The notes: generated by a model from the sequence alone, not told the origin. A DNA stretch of 50,111 bases from Rhodospirillaceae bacterium (GCA_018401495.1 JAGYJX010000026.1:1-50111); one strand, 5' to 3'; positions 11,098 to 20,659 are shown, counted from the first letter of the stretch. Numbers and translations: made by a program.

Positions 11098-11802
11098 TCA
11101 CCCCGCCCGCAAAAGCTCTACGAATTTCGCGGCTTCGCCCACTTCCGCCCGGCGCGCCCGACGCCGCTGCTCGGCCTCCCGGTCCATGCCCCAGCGCTCG
11201 ATCTGGAACGTTTCGTCGATCTCGGAGGCGGTGTAGGCGGCGTCGGCGTCGAGCCGTCCGTGCAGCACCGCCAGCCCGAGGACCAGCGAGCCGGTCATCG
11301 AGGTCAGGGTGTGGAGCGCCGCCATCTCCCAGTCGTCGACCGCCTCCACCGCTTGGCGCAACGCCGCCAGGCACCCGGGCGACTGGGCGATCGGCATGAC
11401 GCCGGCGACGGGCACCAGCCGCGCGCCGAGCGCCTCGGCGGCCCAAGCCCGAAGCGGCGCCCACGCCGCCTCCTGGCGCGCCGTCAGTTCGGTCGGATCG
11501 TCGGCCAGGTAGCACACCAGGTCGGAGCCGCCGTAGCCGGCCAATTCGCTCACCACGTGCTCGCGCTGCGGCGTCACCCGGTCGATCACGGTCGCCGCGA
11601 ATCCGGTCATCGGCATGGCCCGGGCGTCGATCTCGTCGGTCTGGGCCTCCCACTCGGCCGCCACCGCCTCGGCCACCCGCCGCGCCGGCATCGGCATCGG
11701 CCGCTGTGCCGGCGACACCAGTTCCCGGCCGTCGAGCGTCACCGAAAACCCGGCCCCGTCGCCCGCCGGCACGACGGCAACCGCCTTGTACAGTCGCTTC
11801 AT
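11098..11802 (-). CDS. ATP12-family F1 ATPase assembly chaperone
   Basis: A 234-residue member of the ATP12/ATPAF2 family, known to help assemble the alpha subunit into F1-ATPase and found in alphaproteobacteria and mitochondria. The start MKRLYKAVAV is one base after the AsmA-like stop. Family features include FSVTLDGRELVSPAQRPMPM, VAAEWEAQ, DLVCYLADDP, VDDWEMAALHTLTSMTGSLV and the C-terminal DETFQIERWGMD. It is a useful taxonomic marker for Alphaproteobacteria. It is probably cotranscribed from deg or rarA onward. Confidence 0.9.
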   Translation of the reverse strand: MKRLYKAVAVVPAGDGAGFSVTLDGRELVSPAQRPMPMPARRVAEAVAAEWEAQTDEIDARAMPMTGFAATVIDRVTPQREHVVSELAGYGGSDLVCYLADDPTELTARQEAAWAPLRAWAAEALGARLVPVAGVMPIAQSPGCLAALRQAVEAVDDWEMAALHTLTSMTGSLVLGLAVLHGRLDADAAYTASEIDETFQIERWGMDREAEQRRRARRAEVGEAAKFVELLRAG

Positions 11803-11803
11803 G

Positions 11804-13643
11804 TCACTCCATCGATCTGCGCAGGCCGTCGAACAGCCCCCTGATGCCGCCCGGTTTATCCTGCTCGCGCATCGGTGTCGCGTCGGCCGGGCGACGCCGG
11901 CCCTCGGCGGCCGCGATGGCGTCCGGGCATGGGTTGTCGATGGTACCACCGGACACGAAGGGCAGCAGCAGGCCGAGCGGCCCGATCATCGCACCGGCGG
12001 CCAGCCCGCCGATCCCGACCGCCACCCCCACCGGGTCGGGCGACGGCTTGGGGTCGCCGATGGTTCCCTTGATCAGGATCGGCGTAGCCAGGCTGAGCAG
12101 GCTCGGGTCCTTGGGTTGCGGCACCAGCCGCAGGTCCAGCGCCCCGCTGGCGAGTTCGATCGTGCCGGTGCCGCCGACCGTGACCTGCTCGCCGTCCACC
12201 ATCAGAACGGTCGCGTCGGCGGTGCCGCGGACGATGTCGAGCCGGCCGACCAGACAGTTCAGGCCACCGCTGCCGCCTTCGCCGACGAAGGGCAGGAACC
12301 GGGTGGCGAGATCCTGGGCGATCAGTTCCCAGTACTTGTTCTGGATGGTGCCGTCGCAGGATCACCAGGCGGGCGACGCCCTCGGCGGACCCGAGGAAGG
12401 TGCGCCCCGTGTCGCCCCAGGCCCGCAGGTCGATCGCCGCGTCGCCGCGTCCCTCGATCAGGGCCTCGCCGCGCATGGCGCGCGAGATCGCGCCGACATC
12501 CACGCCGGACGCCGTCCCCGCCAGCGTCAGGCGGGCCGGCGGCTCGCGGTTGTCGAGTTGCATTCGCCCGGCGACCGCGCCGCCGGCAATCGAGCCGCCG
12601 AGCGGGTCGACGGTCAGCGCGCCGTCCGCGATCGTCGCGGTGGCGCTGACGCCCTCCAGGGTCCAGGGAGCGCTCACGAGCCGCGCGACCTCGACCTTGA
12701 CGGTGCCGTCGACGATCGCCAGCAGCTCCAGCGGCAACGGCCGGTCCATCGGGTCGCCGGTCGCGCCACCGTCGCCGAGACTGTCCAGGTCGACGCTGTC
12801 GCTCGCCAGCTGCGCGTCGATCCTGGGCCGCGGCCCGGTCAGATCGACGGTGGCGGCCCCGGTGGCGGAGAACGCGCCGTAGGATGCCGTCATCGCGTCG
12901 ATCCGCATCGACCGCACCGATCCCGCCTCGCCCGGTTCGGCCTGGAACCGCGCGGCGATCCGGACCGGTGTCCCGGCAACGGACCCCGCGATGTCGAACG
13001 GCAAGGTCGCGCCGGCGCGCCCGAACGCGGCCAGCGCCGGCAGCGTGCCCTGGAGTTCGAGCGGCGCGCCGTCCAGGTCGGCGACGAGCAGCGCGTCGAG
13101 CGGCGAGTCGGGACCGTCGCCGGCCAGCGACAGCCGCTCGACGTGGTACACGCGCTCCGCCGCGCCGGGGGAACCCTTCCAGACCACCGTCACCCGCGCC
13201 AGTTCGATCCGGCGGATCGGCGGCAGCTCGCCGCCGGCGTTGCCGACGCCGGCGTCGCGCTCCCAGTTGCCGCGACCGTCGGCGTCATGCTCCAGCAGCA
13301 AGCGGACGTCCGACAGCATGAACCGCCGGATCTCGACCTTGCCGGTGAGCAGCGGAATTGCTTCGACACCGACCGAGATTTCCCCGACCGTCGCCATCGT
13401 CGGCTCCGAGGCCCAGTCGGCATTGGCGATCCGGACACCGGACGCGGCCAGGCCGAGCCGTGGGCTCCAGGCCAGGTGCAGAGGGCCGTCGATCGCCACG
13501 CGGTGCCCGGTGGCCCGTTCCAGCGATCCCTGGATCTCGTCCTTGTAGGAATTCAGGTCGAGGGTGGCGAGAAAGGCAGCGCCAGCGCCCAGCACCACGA
13601 CGACGACGGCAGCCGATCCGGCCACCCAGCGGAACCAGCGCAT
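11804..13643 (-). CDS. AsmA-like membrane-anchored protein, one frameshift
   Basis: An AsmA family protein of about 612 residues. These are inner-membrane-anchored periplasmic proteins implicated in outer-membrane lipid transport or assembly. The ATG at 13643 follows GGGGAGAG and starts MRWFRWVAG; a longer TTG start is less likely. One transmembrane helix covers residues about 7-28, followed by the AsmA N-terminal pattern LNSYKDEIQGSLERATGHRV and IDGPLHLAWSPRLGLAASGV. The frame breaks at about 12352-12361, either one extra base or a lost CG dinucleotide. It then resumes as DGTIQNKYWELIAQDLATRF, LNCLVGRLDIVRG, the AsmA_2 C-terminal domain. It ends one base before the ATP12 gene. Confidence 0.85.
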
Positions 13644-13661
13644 GGCGTCTCTCCCCAATGA

Positions 13662-14349
13662 CTAGACCGGCACCAAACGTCCCGCGGTCTCCGCCAGTTC
13701 CTCGAACCGCTCGATCACCGCGGCCGGGCGCTCGGTCTGCAGCAGGCCGAGCTCGTGATACCCCCAGGTAACGGCGATCCCGGCAACCCGCGCGCGGCGC
13801 GCCATGCCCATGTCGAACACGGTGTCGCCGACCATCACCGTCCGGCCGATGTCGACCCCGGCTTCGCGGACCGCGTCGAGCAGCACCGTCGGGTCGGGCT
13901 TGCCGGGCCCGTCGTCGGCCGACTTCAGGACCACGAACCGCCGCAGCAGCGCGTGCGCCTCCAGCACCTCGTGCAGACCGCGCCGGCCCTTGCCGGTGAC
14001 GACCGCCAGCAGCCAGCCGTCGGCCTCGAGGGCGTCGAGGGCGTCGCGCGCGCCCGGCATCAGCGGTTCGGCCGTGCCGTCGACCTCCTTGGCGTCGAAA
14101 TAGGCATCGCGGTAGGCCTGCCCGACACGCTCCTGCTGCAGCCCCGGACATCCGGCGCCAGGCGCCGGATGGCCTGGTCGAGCGGCAGCCCGACCACCTC
14201 GCGCACCTTGGCCGGGCTCGGCGCCGCCAGGCCTCGCCGCGGAACGCCGCCGTCATCGCCGAGACGATGTGGTGCTGGCTGTCGATCAGGGTGCCGTCGA
14301 GATCGAGGGCGCAGAGCCGAAGGCCGCCGCCGGTTATCGCCCTAGTCAT
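13662..14349 (-). CDS. HAD-superfamily phosphatase, phosphoglycolate-phosphatase-like, two frameshifts
   Basis: HAD hydrolase of the Gph/PgmB type. All four motifs are present: LDLDGTLIDS (motif I, nucleophile Asp), VVTGKGRRGL (motif II Thr), KPDP (motif III Lys) and VGDTVFDMGMA (motif IV). Two breaks occur, each fitting one missing G in a G run, at about 14231-14234 and 14142-14145. Across them the protein reads LAAPSPAKVREVVGLPLDQA and then LQQERVGQAYRDAYFDAKEV, for about 229 residues in total. The substrate is not decided by sequence. The start codon lies inside a 12-base tandem duplication just after the rluC stop. Confidence 0.85.
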
Positions 14350-14359
14350 CGCCCTAGTC
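14336..14359. repeat. Perfect 12-base tandem duplication at the rluC/HAD junction
   Basis: ATCGCCCTAGTC occurs at 14336-14347 and again at 14348-14359. On the minus strand the two units hold the rluC stop TAG and the HAD start ATG. With a single unit the ATG would read ATA, so the duplication supplies the start codon. Confidence 0.9.
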
Positions 14360-15353
14360 CTCGAACGGCTCGAACGGATCGCCGCCGCCGGCCTCGTCGA
14401 GCCCGAAGAACGCCCAGGAACGGGCCATGTGGTCGGCCAGCGGCGCGACGACCTCGACCGGACGGCCGTCGGCGCCGGGGATGCGGATGGCGCGGGCGTG
14501 CAGGTGGAGCTTCCGGCTCACCCCCTCGCCCTGCAGGATCGCCTCGTTGCCGCCGTACTTGCCGTCGCCCAGGATCGGGGTCCCGGCTTCCGGCCATGTG
14601 GACGCGGAGCTGGTGGGTCCGCCCGGTGACCGGGAACAGCGCCACCCAGGTCAGCTTGCCGCCCAGCCGCTCGACGGTGACGTAGCGGGTGACCGCGCGC
14701 TTGCCGCCCTCGGGATCGAGCCCCATCTTCTCGCCGGCCATGCCGGGAAGCTTGCCGATCGCCCCCTCGATGGTGCCGGCGTTCGGCTTCGGCTCGCCGA
14801 CCACCAGGGCCCAGTAGATCTTCATGGCGGTCTTGGCGCGGAACGCCTCGGTCAGCCGTCGCGCCGCCTTCTGGGTGCGGCCGAGCAGCATCACCCCGGA
14901 GGTGTCCTTGTCCAGGCGGTGCACCAGGCGCGGCCGCTCGCCGGCGTCGAACTTCAGGCCGTCGAGCGCGCCGTCGACGTGGCTGGTGATCCCGGTCCCG
15001 CCCTGGGTGGCGAGCCCGGCCGGCTTGTTGATCGCCAGCACCTCGTCGTCGCGGTAGAGCACCGCCCGGCGCAGCCGCTCCGAGGTCTCGGGGTCGCGGC
15101 CCTGGGAATGCTTCAGGGCGACCTTGCGGGCATCCGACGCCTGGTTGTCCTCCATCGGCGGTATCCGCACCGCCTGCCCGGCCTCGAGCCGCTGGTTCGC
15201 CTTGACGCGCTTGCCGTCGACCCGGATCTGGCCGGTGCGCAGCAGCTTGGCGAGGTGGCCGTGGCCGAGATCGGGGAAATGCCGCTTGAACCAGCGGTCG
15301 AGCCGCTGCTCGCCTTCGTCGCGCGAGACCACGCGGGTCTGAACCGGCTTCAT
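14354..15353 (-). CDS. RluC/RluD-type ribosomal large subunit pseudouridine synthase, one frameshift
   Basis: Pseudouridine synthase of the RluA family. An N-terminal S4-like RNA-binding domain (residues about 15-75) contains EQRLDRWFKRHFP and RTGQIRVDGKRVKANQRLEA. The catalytic motif is RPRLVHRLDKDTSGVMLLGR, with the nucleophilic Asp, followed by VTGRTHQLRVHMA. At 14590-14591 one extra base (CCGGAA for CCGAA) breaks the frame. Corrected, it continues EAGTPILGDGKYGGNEAILQ and ends DPFEPFED at TAG 14354, for 332 residues. RluC (U955, U2504, U2580 in E. coli 23S rRNA) is the best guess over RluD. The start overlaps the crcB stop as ATGA. Confidence 0.88.
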
Positions 15354-15730
15354 GTCAGCACCTGTCGTATGCTCCAGAGCCCGGCGAACAGCGCCAGGAT
15401 GGAGAGCGCCGTCGAAGCGGCGATGTAGGCGGCCACGGGCGCGGCATCGCCGCGTTCCCAGAGCGTGGCGACGTCGAGCGCGAAGCTCGAGAAGGTCGTG
15501 AAGGCGCCGAGAATGCCGACCGCGACGAAGCCACGCAGCTCCGGCGTCAGCACCTGCTTGAGCGATCCGACCTCGATCAGGACGCCCATCAGGAAGCATC
15601 CCATCACGTTGACGGTCATGGTCCCCCACGGGAAGCCGCCGCCGGCGAGGTGCCCGACCCAGCCGACCGTCTTGTAGCGCGCCACGGCGCCGATGGCGCC
15701 ACCGATCGCGACCGCGAGGAGCATCTTCAT
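15350..15730 (-). CDS. crcB: Fluoride-specific channel CrcB/Fluc
   Basis: A 126-residue membrane protein exporting fluoride, which works as a dual-topology dimer. Four hydrophobic helices are visible, with the family motifs GGAIGAVARY, FPWGTMTVNVMGCFLMG and GILGAFTTFSSFALD. Length is typical. Its start overlaps the stop of the DUF429 gene (ATGA), and its stop overlaps the rluC start. I see no fluoride riboswitch, as expected for a gene inside an operon. Confidence 0.93.
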   Translation of the reverse strand: MKMLLAVAIGGAIGAVARYKTVGWVGHLAGGGFPWGTMTVNVMGCFLMGVLIEVGSLKQVLTPELRGFVAVGILGAFTTFSSFALDVATLWERGDAAPVAAYIAASTALSILALFAGLWSIRQVLT

Positions 15731-16605
15731 GATGCGCCCGGCTTAGCGGGTTCCACGCCGAATATCCAGCCTTCCCACCGCGCCGCCGGCTCGCCGGACG
15801 GCGCCCGCCAGACCGCCGGATCGCCCGACAGGTGCCGAAGCGCGGCTGCGGAGACCACGGCGTCGGCCTTGTCCTCGATGTCGAGGGGCGAGCCGTCGTA
15901 AGGCAGGCTGGCGTGGGCGGCCAGCGCGGCGTCGACCACGGCCGGGTCGCGCCAGGCGCGCGGATCGGCGCCGGCGCGCCTGAAATACAGCCTGGGAAAG
16001 ATCTCCACGATCGTCACCGCGCCCGGATCGGCGAACGGCCACACCGCCGCCCGCCGTCGAGGCGGTGCAGCAGCCGCATGCCGGCCAGCGACCCGGTGCC
16101 GACGTTGGCGGCGCCGATGCACTTGAACACCGGGTGCGGCGACGTCACGGCGGCGCAGGCGCGCTCGGTCGCGCGTTGGCGGTGCGCATAGAGGTCGCCG
16201 CGGCCGTGCGGGCTGAGATAGTGCCCGGCCACCGGCGAGCCCGGCGCGTACACCGCGCCGGCGTACAGGTCGGCCGCGTCGCCGGCGAGTCGGTCGACCA
16301 TCGCCCACAGCAAGCGCACGTCGGCGGGCGACGCCGGATCGCCCGGAAAGTAAGCCTCGCGGTCGCCGTGCGCGTAGGCGAAGGCGAAGTCGAAGCCGGC
16401 GAGCAGCCGCGTCCCCGCGCCCTCTCCTCCGCGATCCGGTCGAGCACGTCGCGGCGGCGCCAGAGGCCGCCCGGTTGCGGCCCGTCGAGCAGCGTCGGGG
16501 CGGCGGCGCCCGGGCGGCAGGCCGCGACCCGCAACCCCTTCAGCCGGGATCCCTTGGCCCCGGACCAGTCGATGCCGAGGTAGAGATCGAACCCGGGGGC
16601 GTCAT
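15727..16605 (-). CDS. DUF429-like protein, three frameshifts
   Basis: An uncharacterised protein with the DUF429-like start LYLGIDWSGAKGSRLKGLRV, a predicted RNase H-like fold. Three breaks lie at about 16592-16594, 16413-16416 and 16044-16045, and each fits a single missing base in a G/C run. Bridging them gives LLAGFDFAFAYAHGDREAYF, MRLLWAMVDRLAGDAADLYA, FKCIGAANVGTGSLAGMRLL, VWPFADPGAVTIVEIFPRLY and DIEDKADAVVSAAALRHL, ending at TGA 15727-15729 with about 293 residues. The ATG overlaps the rarA stop and the stop overlaps the crcB start, so translation is probably coupled. The function is unknown, and a true pseudogene is less likely given the clean restoration. Confidence 0.75.
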
Positions 16606-17894
16606 TCCTCGCCCCGGCGCTTGGCCCGCAGCCGGTCGAAGTATTCCAGCCGCTTGCGGATCTCGCGCTCGAAGCCGCGCTCGACCGGGTTGTAGAAGCG
16701 CTGCCGGTCCATCCCGTCCGGGAAGTAGTTCTGGCCGGAGAATCCTTCCTCGGCGTCGTGGTCGTAGGCGTAGCCCGAGCCGTAGCCGAGATCCTTCATC
16801 AGCCGGGTCGGCGCGTTCAGGATGTGCGCCGGCGGCATAAGCGAGCCGGTCTGGCGGGCGGCGCGGGCCGCCGCCCCATGCGCCTTGTAGGCGGCGTTGG
16901 ATTTCGGCGCGGTGGCGAGGAACACCACCAGCTGGCTGATCGCCAGGTCGCCCTCGGGCGAACCGAGCCGGTCGTAGGTCTCCCAGCAGGCGATCGCCTG
17001 AGCCACCGCCTGCGGCTCGGCGAGCCCCACGTCCTCGACCGCGAACCGGGTCAGGCGGCGCAGGATGTAGGCCGGGTCCTCGCCGCCCGCCAGCATGCGG
17101 GCCAGCCAGTACAGCCCGGCGTCGGCGTCGGAACCGCGCAGCGACTTGTGAAGCGCGCTGATGAGGTTGTAGTGCTCCTCGCGGTCCTTGTCGTACATCG
17201 GCGCGCGCCGCTGGACGTTGGCCGCCACCCCGGCGGCGTCGAGCGGCTCCGGCGGCTGCAGCGCCAGCACCTCCTCCGCCAGGTTCAGCAGGAAGCGGCC
17301 GTCGCCGTCGGCCATGGCGCGTAGGGCGGCGCGGCCGTCGTCGTTCACCGGCAGCGCACGGCCGGTCGCCGCCTCGGCGCGCGCCAGCAACAGGTCGAGG
17401 GCGGCGTCGTCCAGGCGGCGCAGCACGAAGACCTGACAGCGCGACAGCAGCGCCGCGTTCAGCTCGAACGACGGGTTCTCGGTGGTCGCGCCGACCAGGG
17501 TGATGGTGCCGTCCTCGACGACCGGCAGGAAGCCGTCCTGCTGGGCGCGGTTGAAGCGGTGGACCTCGTCCACGAACAGCAGGGTCCCGCGCCCGCCGGC
17601 GCGACGACCTCGGGCCGCCTCGAACTGCTTCTTCAGGTCGGCAACGCCGGAGAACACCGCCGAAAGCGCCACGAACTCCTGGTCGGTGTGCTCGGCCAGC
17701 AGCCGGGCGATGGTGGTCTTCCCGCACCCGGGCGGACCCCAGAGGACGCAGGAGGCCAGCCGTCCCTTGGCCAGCATGCGGCCGATCGGACCGTCGGGGC
17801 CGAGCAGGTGGTCCTGCCCGACGACCTCGGCGATCCGGGTCGGCCGAAGCCGATCGGCCAGCGGCCGCGGGGCCTGCGTCTCGAAAAGGCTCAT
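16602..17894 (-). CDS. rarA: Replication-associated recombination protein A, AAA+ ATPase
   Basis: RarA/MgsA of 430 residues, a clamp-loader-like AAA+ ATPase acting at stalled replication forks and related to eukaryotic WRNIP1. Walker A GPPGCGKT is at residues 53-60, Walker B reads LLFVDEVHRFN, sensor 1 lies in VGATTENPSFELN, and the C-terminal tetramerisation region contains MYDKDREEHYNLISALHKSL and PSKxYG-like SLMPPAHILNAPT. Length is normal and the gene is intact. It starts 10 bases after the Deg protease stop. Confidence 0.95.
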   Translation of the reverse strand: MSLFETQAPRPLADRLRPTRIAEVVGQDHLLGPDGPIGRMLAKGRLASCVLWGPPGCGKTTIARLLAEHTDQEFVALSAVFSGVADLKKQFEAARGRRAGGRGTLLFVDEVHRFNRAQQDGFLPVVEDGTITLVGATTENPSFELNAALLSRCQVFVLRRLDDAALDLLLARAEAATGRALPVNDDGRAALRAMADGDGRFLLNLAEEVLALQPPEPLDAAGVAANVQRRAPMYDKDREEHYNLISALHKSLRGSDADAGLYWLARMLAGGEDPAYILRRLTRFAVEDVGLAEPQAVAQAIACWETYDRLGSPEGDLAISQLVVFLATAPKSNAAYKAHGAAARAARQTGSLMPPAHILNAPTRLMKDLGYGSGYAYDHDAEEGFSGQNYFPDGMDRQRFYNPVERGFEREIRKRLEYFDRLRAKRRGEE

Positions 17895-17904
17895 GGAGGG
17901 CAGT

Positions 17905-19347
17905 CTAGCCCTGCACGCGTGTGGTGAGCACCCGGTCGTCGCGACGGATCGACAGCGTCCACGAGCCGCTGGCGTTCTGCAGCGCGCGTTCCAGGGTGTT
18001 GACCCGATCGATCGGCTGGTCGTTCACCGAGACCACCAGGTCGCCGCGCCGCAATCCGAGCCGCTCGGCCGCTGATCCGGGGGCGGTCCCGACCACCACG
18101 ACACCCCGGGCCAGTTCGTCGAAGCCCTCGTCGATGGCGAAGGCCGGCGACAGGTTGGCCACCCGCGCGCCGGCCATCGGGCTGCGGCCGGTCAGGTCGC
18201 TGATGTTGGGCACAGGGTCCGCCCTCGGCGGCTCCATCGGCAGTCGGGCCGTGAACACCCGGCCGTTGCGCAACACCTGCAGGGTGATGGTCTCGCCGGT
18301 TTCGCGGGTACCGATGCGGTAGCGCAGGCCGCCGGCATCGGTTACCTCGCGCTCGTCGACCTCGAGCACGACGTCGCCGGTGCGCAGGCCGGCGCGCGCG
18401 GCCGGGCCGCCCGGGTAGACGTCGCCGATGAGGGCGCCGACGGGTCGATCGAGACCCAGCCCCTGGGCAAGGTCGGTGGTGACGGTCTGCGTCCTGGCGC
18501 CGAGCCAGGGCCGAACGATCTTGCCACTGCCGGCCGCGCGCAGGACCGTGGCGACCATGTTCGATGGAATCGCGAACCCGATCCCGACCGACCCGGCGCC
18601 GCCGGTGCGCTGGTTCGAGTAGATCGCGGTGTTGACCCCCACCAATCTGCCGTCGACGCCGATCAGGGCACCGCCGGAATTGCCGGGGTTGATCGAAGCG
18701 TCGGTCTGGATGAAGAAGCTGTAGTCGGTGATGCCGACGTTGGTGCGCGCCAGCGCCGAGACGATCCCCATGGTGACGGTCTGGCCGACACCGAACGGGT
18801 TGCCGATCGCCAGCACGATGTCGCCGACTTCCAGATCGTCGGAATCGCGTATCGCCACCGACGGGAGCAGTTCGTCGCCGACATCGATCTTCAGGACAAC
18901 CAGGTCGGTCTTCGGGTCGGAGAGCATGACCCTCGCCGGAAATTCCCGGCGATCGGCCAGCACGACGGTGATCGCCTCGGCCTTCTCGATCACGTGGTAA
19001 TTGGTCACCACCACCCCGGTCGGGTCGACGATCACCCCGGAGCCGAGCGAGTTCGCCTCCCGGCGCCGCTCCGGCAGCCGCGGCATCAGGTCCCCGAAGA
19101 AGCGTTTGAAGAACGGGTCATCGAACAGCGGCGACAGCCCCGGCCGCTCCGTCACCGTCGCCCGACTGTAAACGTTGACCACCGCCGGCCCGACCTCGCG
19201 AACCAGCGGCGCGAACGACAGGTTGATCTCGCCCATCGACTGCGGCTGCCGCCGCTCCGTCTGCGCTTCCGCCGCGGACGAAAACGCCAGGGCCCAAACC
19301 AGCACGAGGGCCCACCCGGTGACCATGCGCGCGATCATCGACTCCAT
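17905..19347 (-). CDS. Periplasmic Deg/HtrA serine protease with two PDZ domains
   Basis: DegP/DegQ family protease of 480 residues for periplasmic protein quality control. A signal peptide (residues 1-28, cleavage after SSAAEA) is followed by the trypsin-like domain with catalytic His118 (TNYHVIE), Asp148 (TDLVVLK) and Ser224 (NPGNSGGAL). PDZ1 starts around PWLGARTQTV with PAARAGLRTGDVVLEVDE. PDZ2 follows with PGSAAERLGLRRGDLVVSVN. It could start at Met1 or Met4. It heads the minus-strand gene set that ends at acyP. Which of DegP, DegQ or DegS it matches best cannot be settled by eye. Confidence 0.93.
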   Translation of the reverse strand: MESMIARMVTGWALVLVWALAFSSAAEAQTERRQPQSMGEINLSFAPLVREVGPAVVNVYSRATVTERPGLSPLFDDPFFKRFFGDLMPRLPERRREANSLGSGVIVDPTGVVVTNYHVIEKAEAITVVLADRREFPARVMLSDPKTDLVVLKIDVGDELLPSVAIRDSDDLEVGDIVLAIGNPFGVGQTVTMGIVSALARTNVGITDYSFFIQTDASINPGNSGGALIGVDGRLVGVNTAIYSNQRTGGAGSVGIGFAIPSNMVATVLRAAGSGKIVRPWLGARTQTVTTDLAQGLGLDRPVGALIGDVYPGGPAARAGLRTGDVVLEVDEREVTDAGGLRYRIGTRETGETITLQVLRNGRVFTARLPMEPPRADPVPNISDLTGRSPMAGARVANLSPAFAIDEGFDELARGVVVVGTAPGSAAERLGLRRGDLVVSVNDQPIDRVNTLERALQNASGSWTLSIRRDDRVLTTRVQG

Positions 19348-19374
19348 CCTCGCAATCTGACCAATGGACGCCGG

Positions 19375-19402
19375 TTGCTGCCGCGTCCCGCTGTGCTACC
19401 GT
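19375..19402 (+). promoter_or_regulatory. Candidate promoter for the solenoid protein gene
   Basis: TTGCTG (19375-19380), a 16-base spacer and TACCGT (19397-19402) preceded by TGC (extended -10) lie about 75 bases before the start at 19476. This is a modest match to an alphaproteobacterial housekeeping promoter. Confidence 0.35.
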
Positions 19403-19433
19403 CTTCGGTCAGGACGACCGGAAAACATACCAA

Positions 19434-19454
19434 GGTGGGGACGGATTCCCCACC
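19434..19454. promoter_or_regulatory. Inverted repeat in the leader of the solenoid gene
   Basis: GGTGGGGA (19434-19441) and TCCCCACC (19447-19454) form a perfect 8-base inverted repeat with a 5-base spacer. It lies between the candidate promoter and the start codon, where it could be an operator or an RNA hairpin in the 5' leader. Confidence 0.5.
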
Positions 19455-19475
19455 GCATGAGATTGGGGGGCCCCG

Positions 19476-20600
19476 GTGACGATGCCAGGGCAACACCAGG
19501 GCGAGATCGAGGCGGCCCGCGAGGCCGCCAGGGTGATCGCAAGCGAGGGCGGCCCGCGCGGCGACTTGTCGGCGGCGCGGTCCGCCTTTGACACCCTTGA
19601 GGACATTGTCGCCCGCAACCCACACCAATCGGACCTGATCCCCGTGGCGGTCTGCGGCGCGGTCCGGCTGGCGGCCGCCGGCCGATCGCAATCGGACCTT
19701 GCAACGGTCCGGCATGCCCACGATTTTCTCGGCGCCCTGGCTGCCCGCCTGCCTGACGACCCGCTGCCCCGCCGCGCCTACGCGGAGGCGGCGGTAGACC
19801 TGATATCGGCAGAAACCCGGGTTAACGGTCTGTCCAGTGCCCTCGAGGTGTACCGCACCGTAACCGCGCTCGGAAACCGCAACGCCGATGACGCCGACTT
19901 TGCCGGGATCCGGGCCAAGGCCGCAGCCAACCTGGTGGCGCTGGCGCTGGAAGCCGACCGGCCGCACGACGCCCGGCGGGCTCTGGCCGACCTTGCCGGG
20001 CTCGAGGCCGCCCAGCCGGCCGCCGCCATGGTCCGACTGCAGCACGCCCGCGGGGTGTTCAACCGGCTCGCCCACGCCGCCCGGCGCGACCCTCCGGGAG
20101 AGGGTCGCGCTGCCCTCGACGACCTGATCGCCGCCGTGCACCGCACACCCGGCCACGTCGAACTGGTCGAGTTCGCCGCCGAAGGCGCCTTCACGCTCGT
20201 CACCGGCCTCGGCAACCGTGGCCACCTCGGCGCCGCTCGCGACGCCTACGACGCCCTCTGTAGCCTGTCGCGGCTTCCCGGCGGCGGGTCGGGTGCAATC
20301 GGCCGTCTGGCCGACGCCGCGTTCAACCTGATCACCGACCTGTGTGAATCCGGAGATCTTGCGGCCGCCCAATTGATCTACGACGAACTGACCGGACTCT
20401 CGGTCGCCAACGACGACGAACCGGCGATCCGCCTCGCCCAGGCGAAGGCTGCGGCAAATCTCGCGCTTAGTCATCGCCATACCGGGAACGACACGGCCGC
20501 GGCGGTCGTGGCTGAAGACATGAAGGCGCTGCTGCTGGCCCATCCCGACGACGAAGACCTGTACCAGATCGCCGCCTTCCTTGACGCGGCGACCGACTAA
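19476..20600 (+). CDS. Uncharacterised eight-repeat alpha-helical solenoid protein
   Basis: A 374-residue protein I do not recognise by name. It is built almost entirely of eight repeats of about 44 residues, starting near residues 30, 74, 118, 161, 208, 250, 293 and 338. Each repeat follows roughly GDLxxARxxYDxLxxL-x(6)-PxD-x(6)-AxAAxNLI. Examples are GDLSAARSAFDTLEDIVARN, GHLGAARDAYDALCSLSRL and GDLAAAQLIYDELTGLSV, each followed by a segment such as RLADAAFNLITDL or AQAKAAANLALSH. This predicts two helices per unit and a TPR- or Sel1-like superhelix. There is no signal peptide, membrane segment or catalytic motif. The start is GTG 19476 or ATG 19482 behind GGGGGG. It is divergent from deg and convergent with rplQ. 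Confidence 0.8.
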   Translation: MTMPGQHQGEIEAAREAARVIASEGGPRGDLSAARSAFDTLEDIVARNPHQSDLIPVAVCGAVRLAAAGRSQSDLATVRHAHDFLGALAARLPDDPLPRRAYAEAAVDLISAETRVNGLSSALEVYRTVTALGNRNADDADFAGIRAKAAANLVALALEADRPHDARRALADLAGLEAAQPAAAMVRLQHARGVFNRLAHAARRDPPGEGRAALDDLIAAVHRTPGHVELVEFAAEGAFTLVTGLGNRGHLGAARDAYDALCSLSRLPGGGSGAIGRLADAAFNLITDLCESGDLAAAQLIYDELTGLSVANDDEPAIRLAQAKAAANLALSHRHTGNDTAAAVVAEDMKALLLAHPDDEDLYQIAAFLDAATD

Positions 20601-20605
20601 CGCGA

Positions 20606-20629
20606 ACGGGCGGCCCGTGGGCCGCCCGT
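20606..20629. terminator. GC-rich hairpin between the solenoid gene and rplQ
   Basis: ACGGGCGGCCC (20606-20616) and GGGCCGCCCGT (20619-20629) form an 11-base-pair arm separated by two bases. It sits between two convergent genes, so it could end both transcripts. Neither side has a good U-run, so efficiency is uncertain. Confidence 0.5.
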
Positions 20630-20659
20630 CGAAAACCGTCGTGCCGAAGCGCCGTCCCG

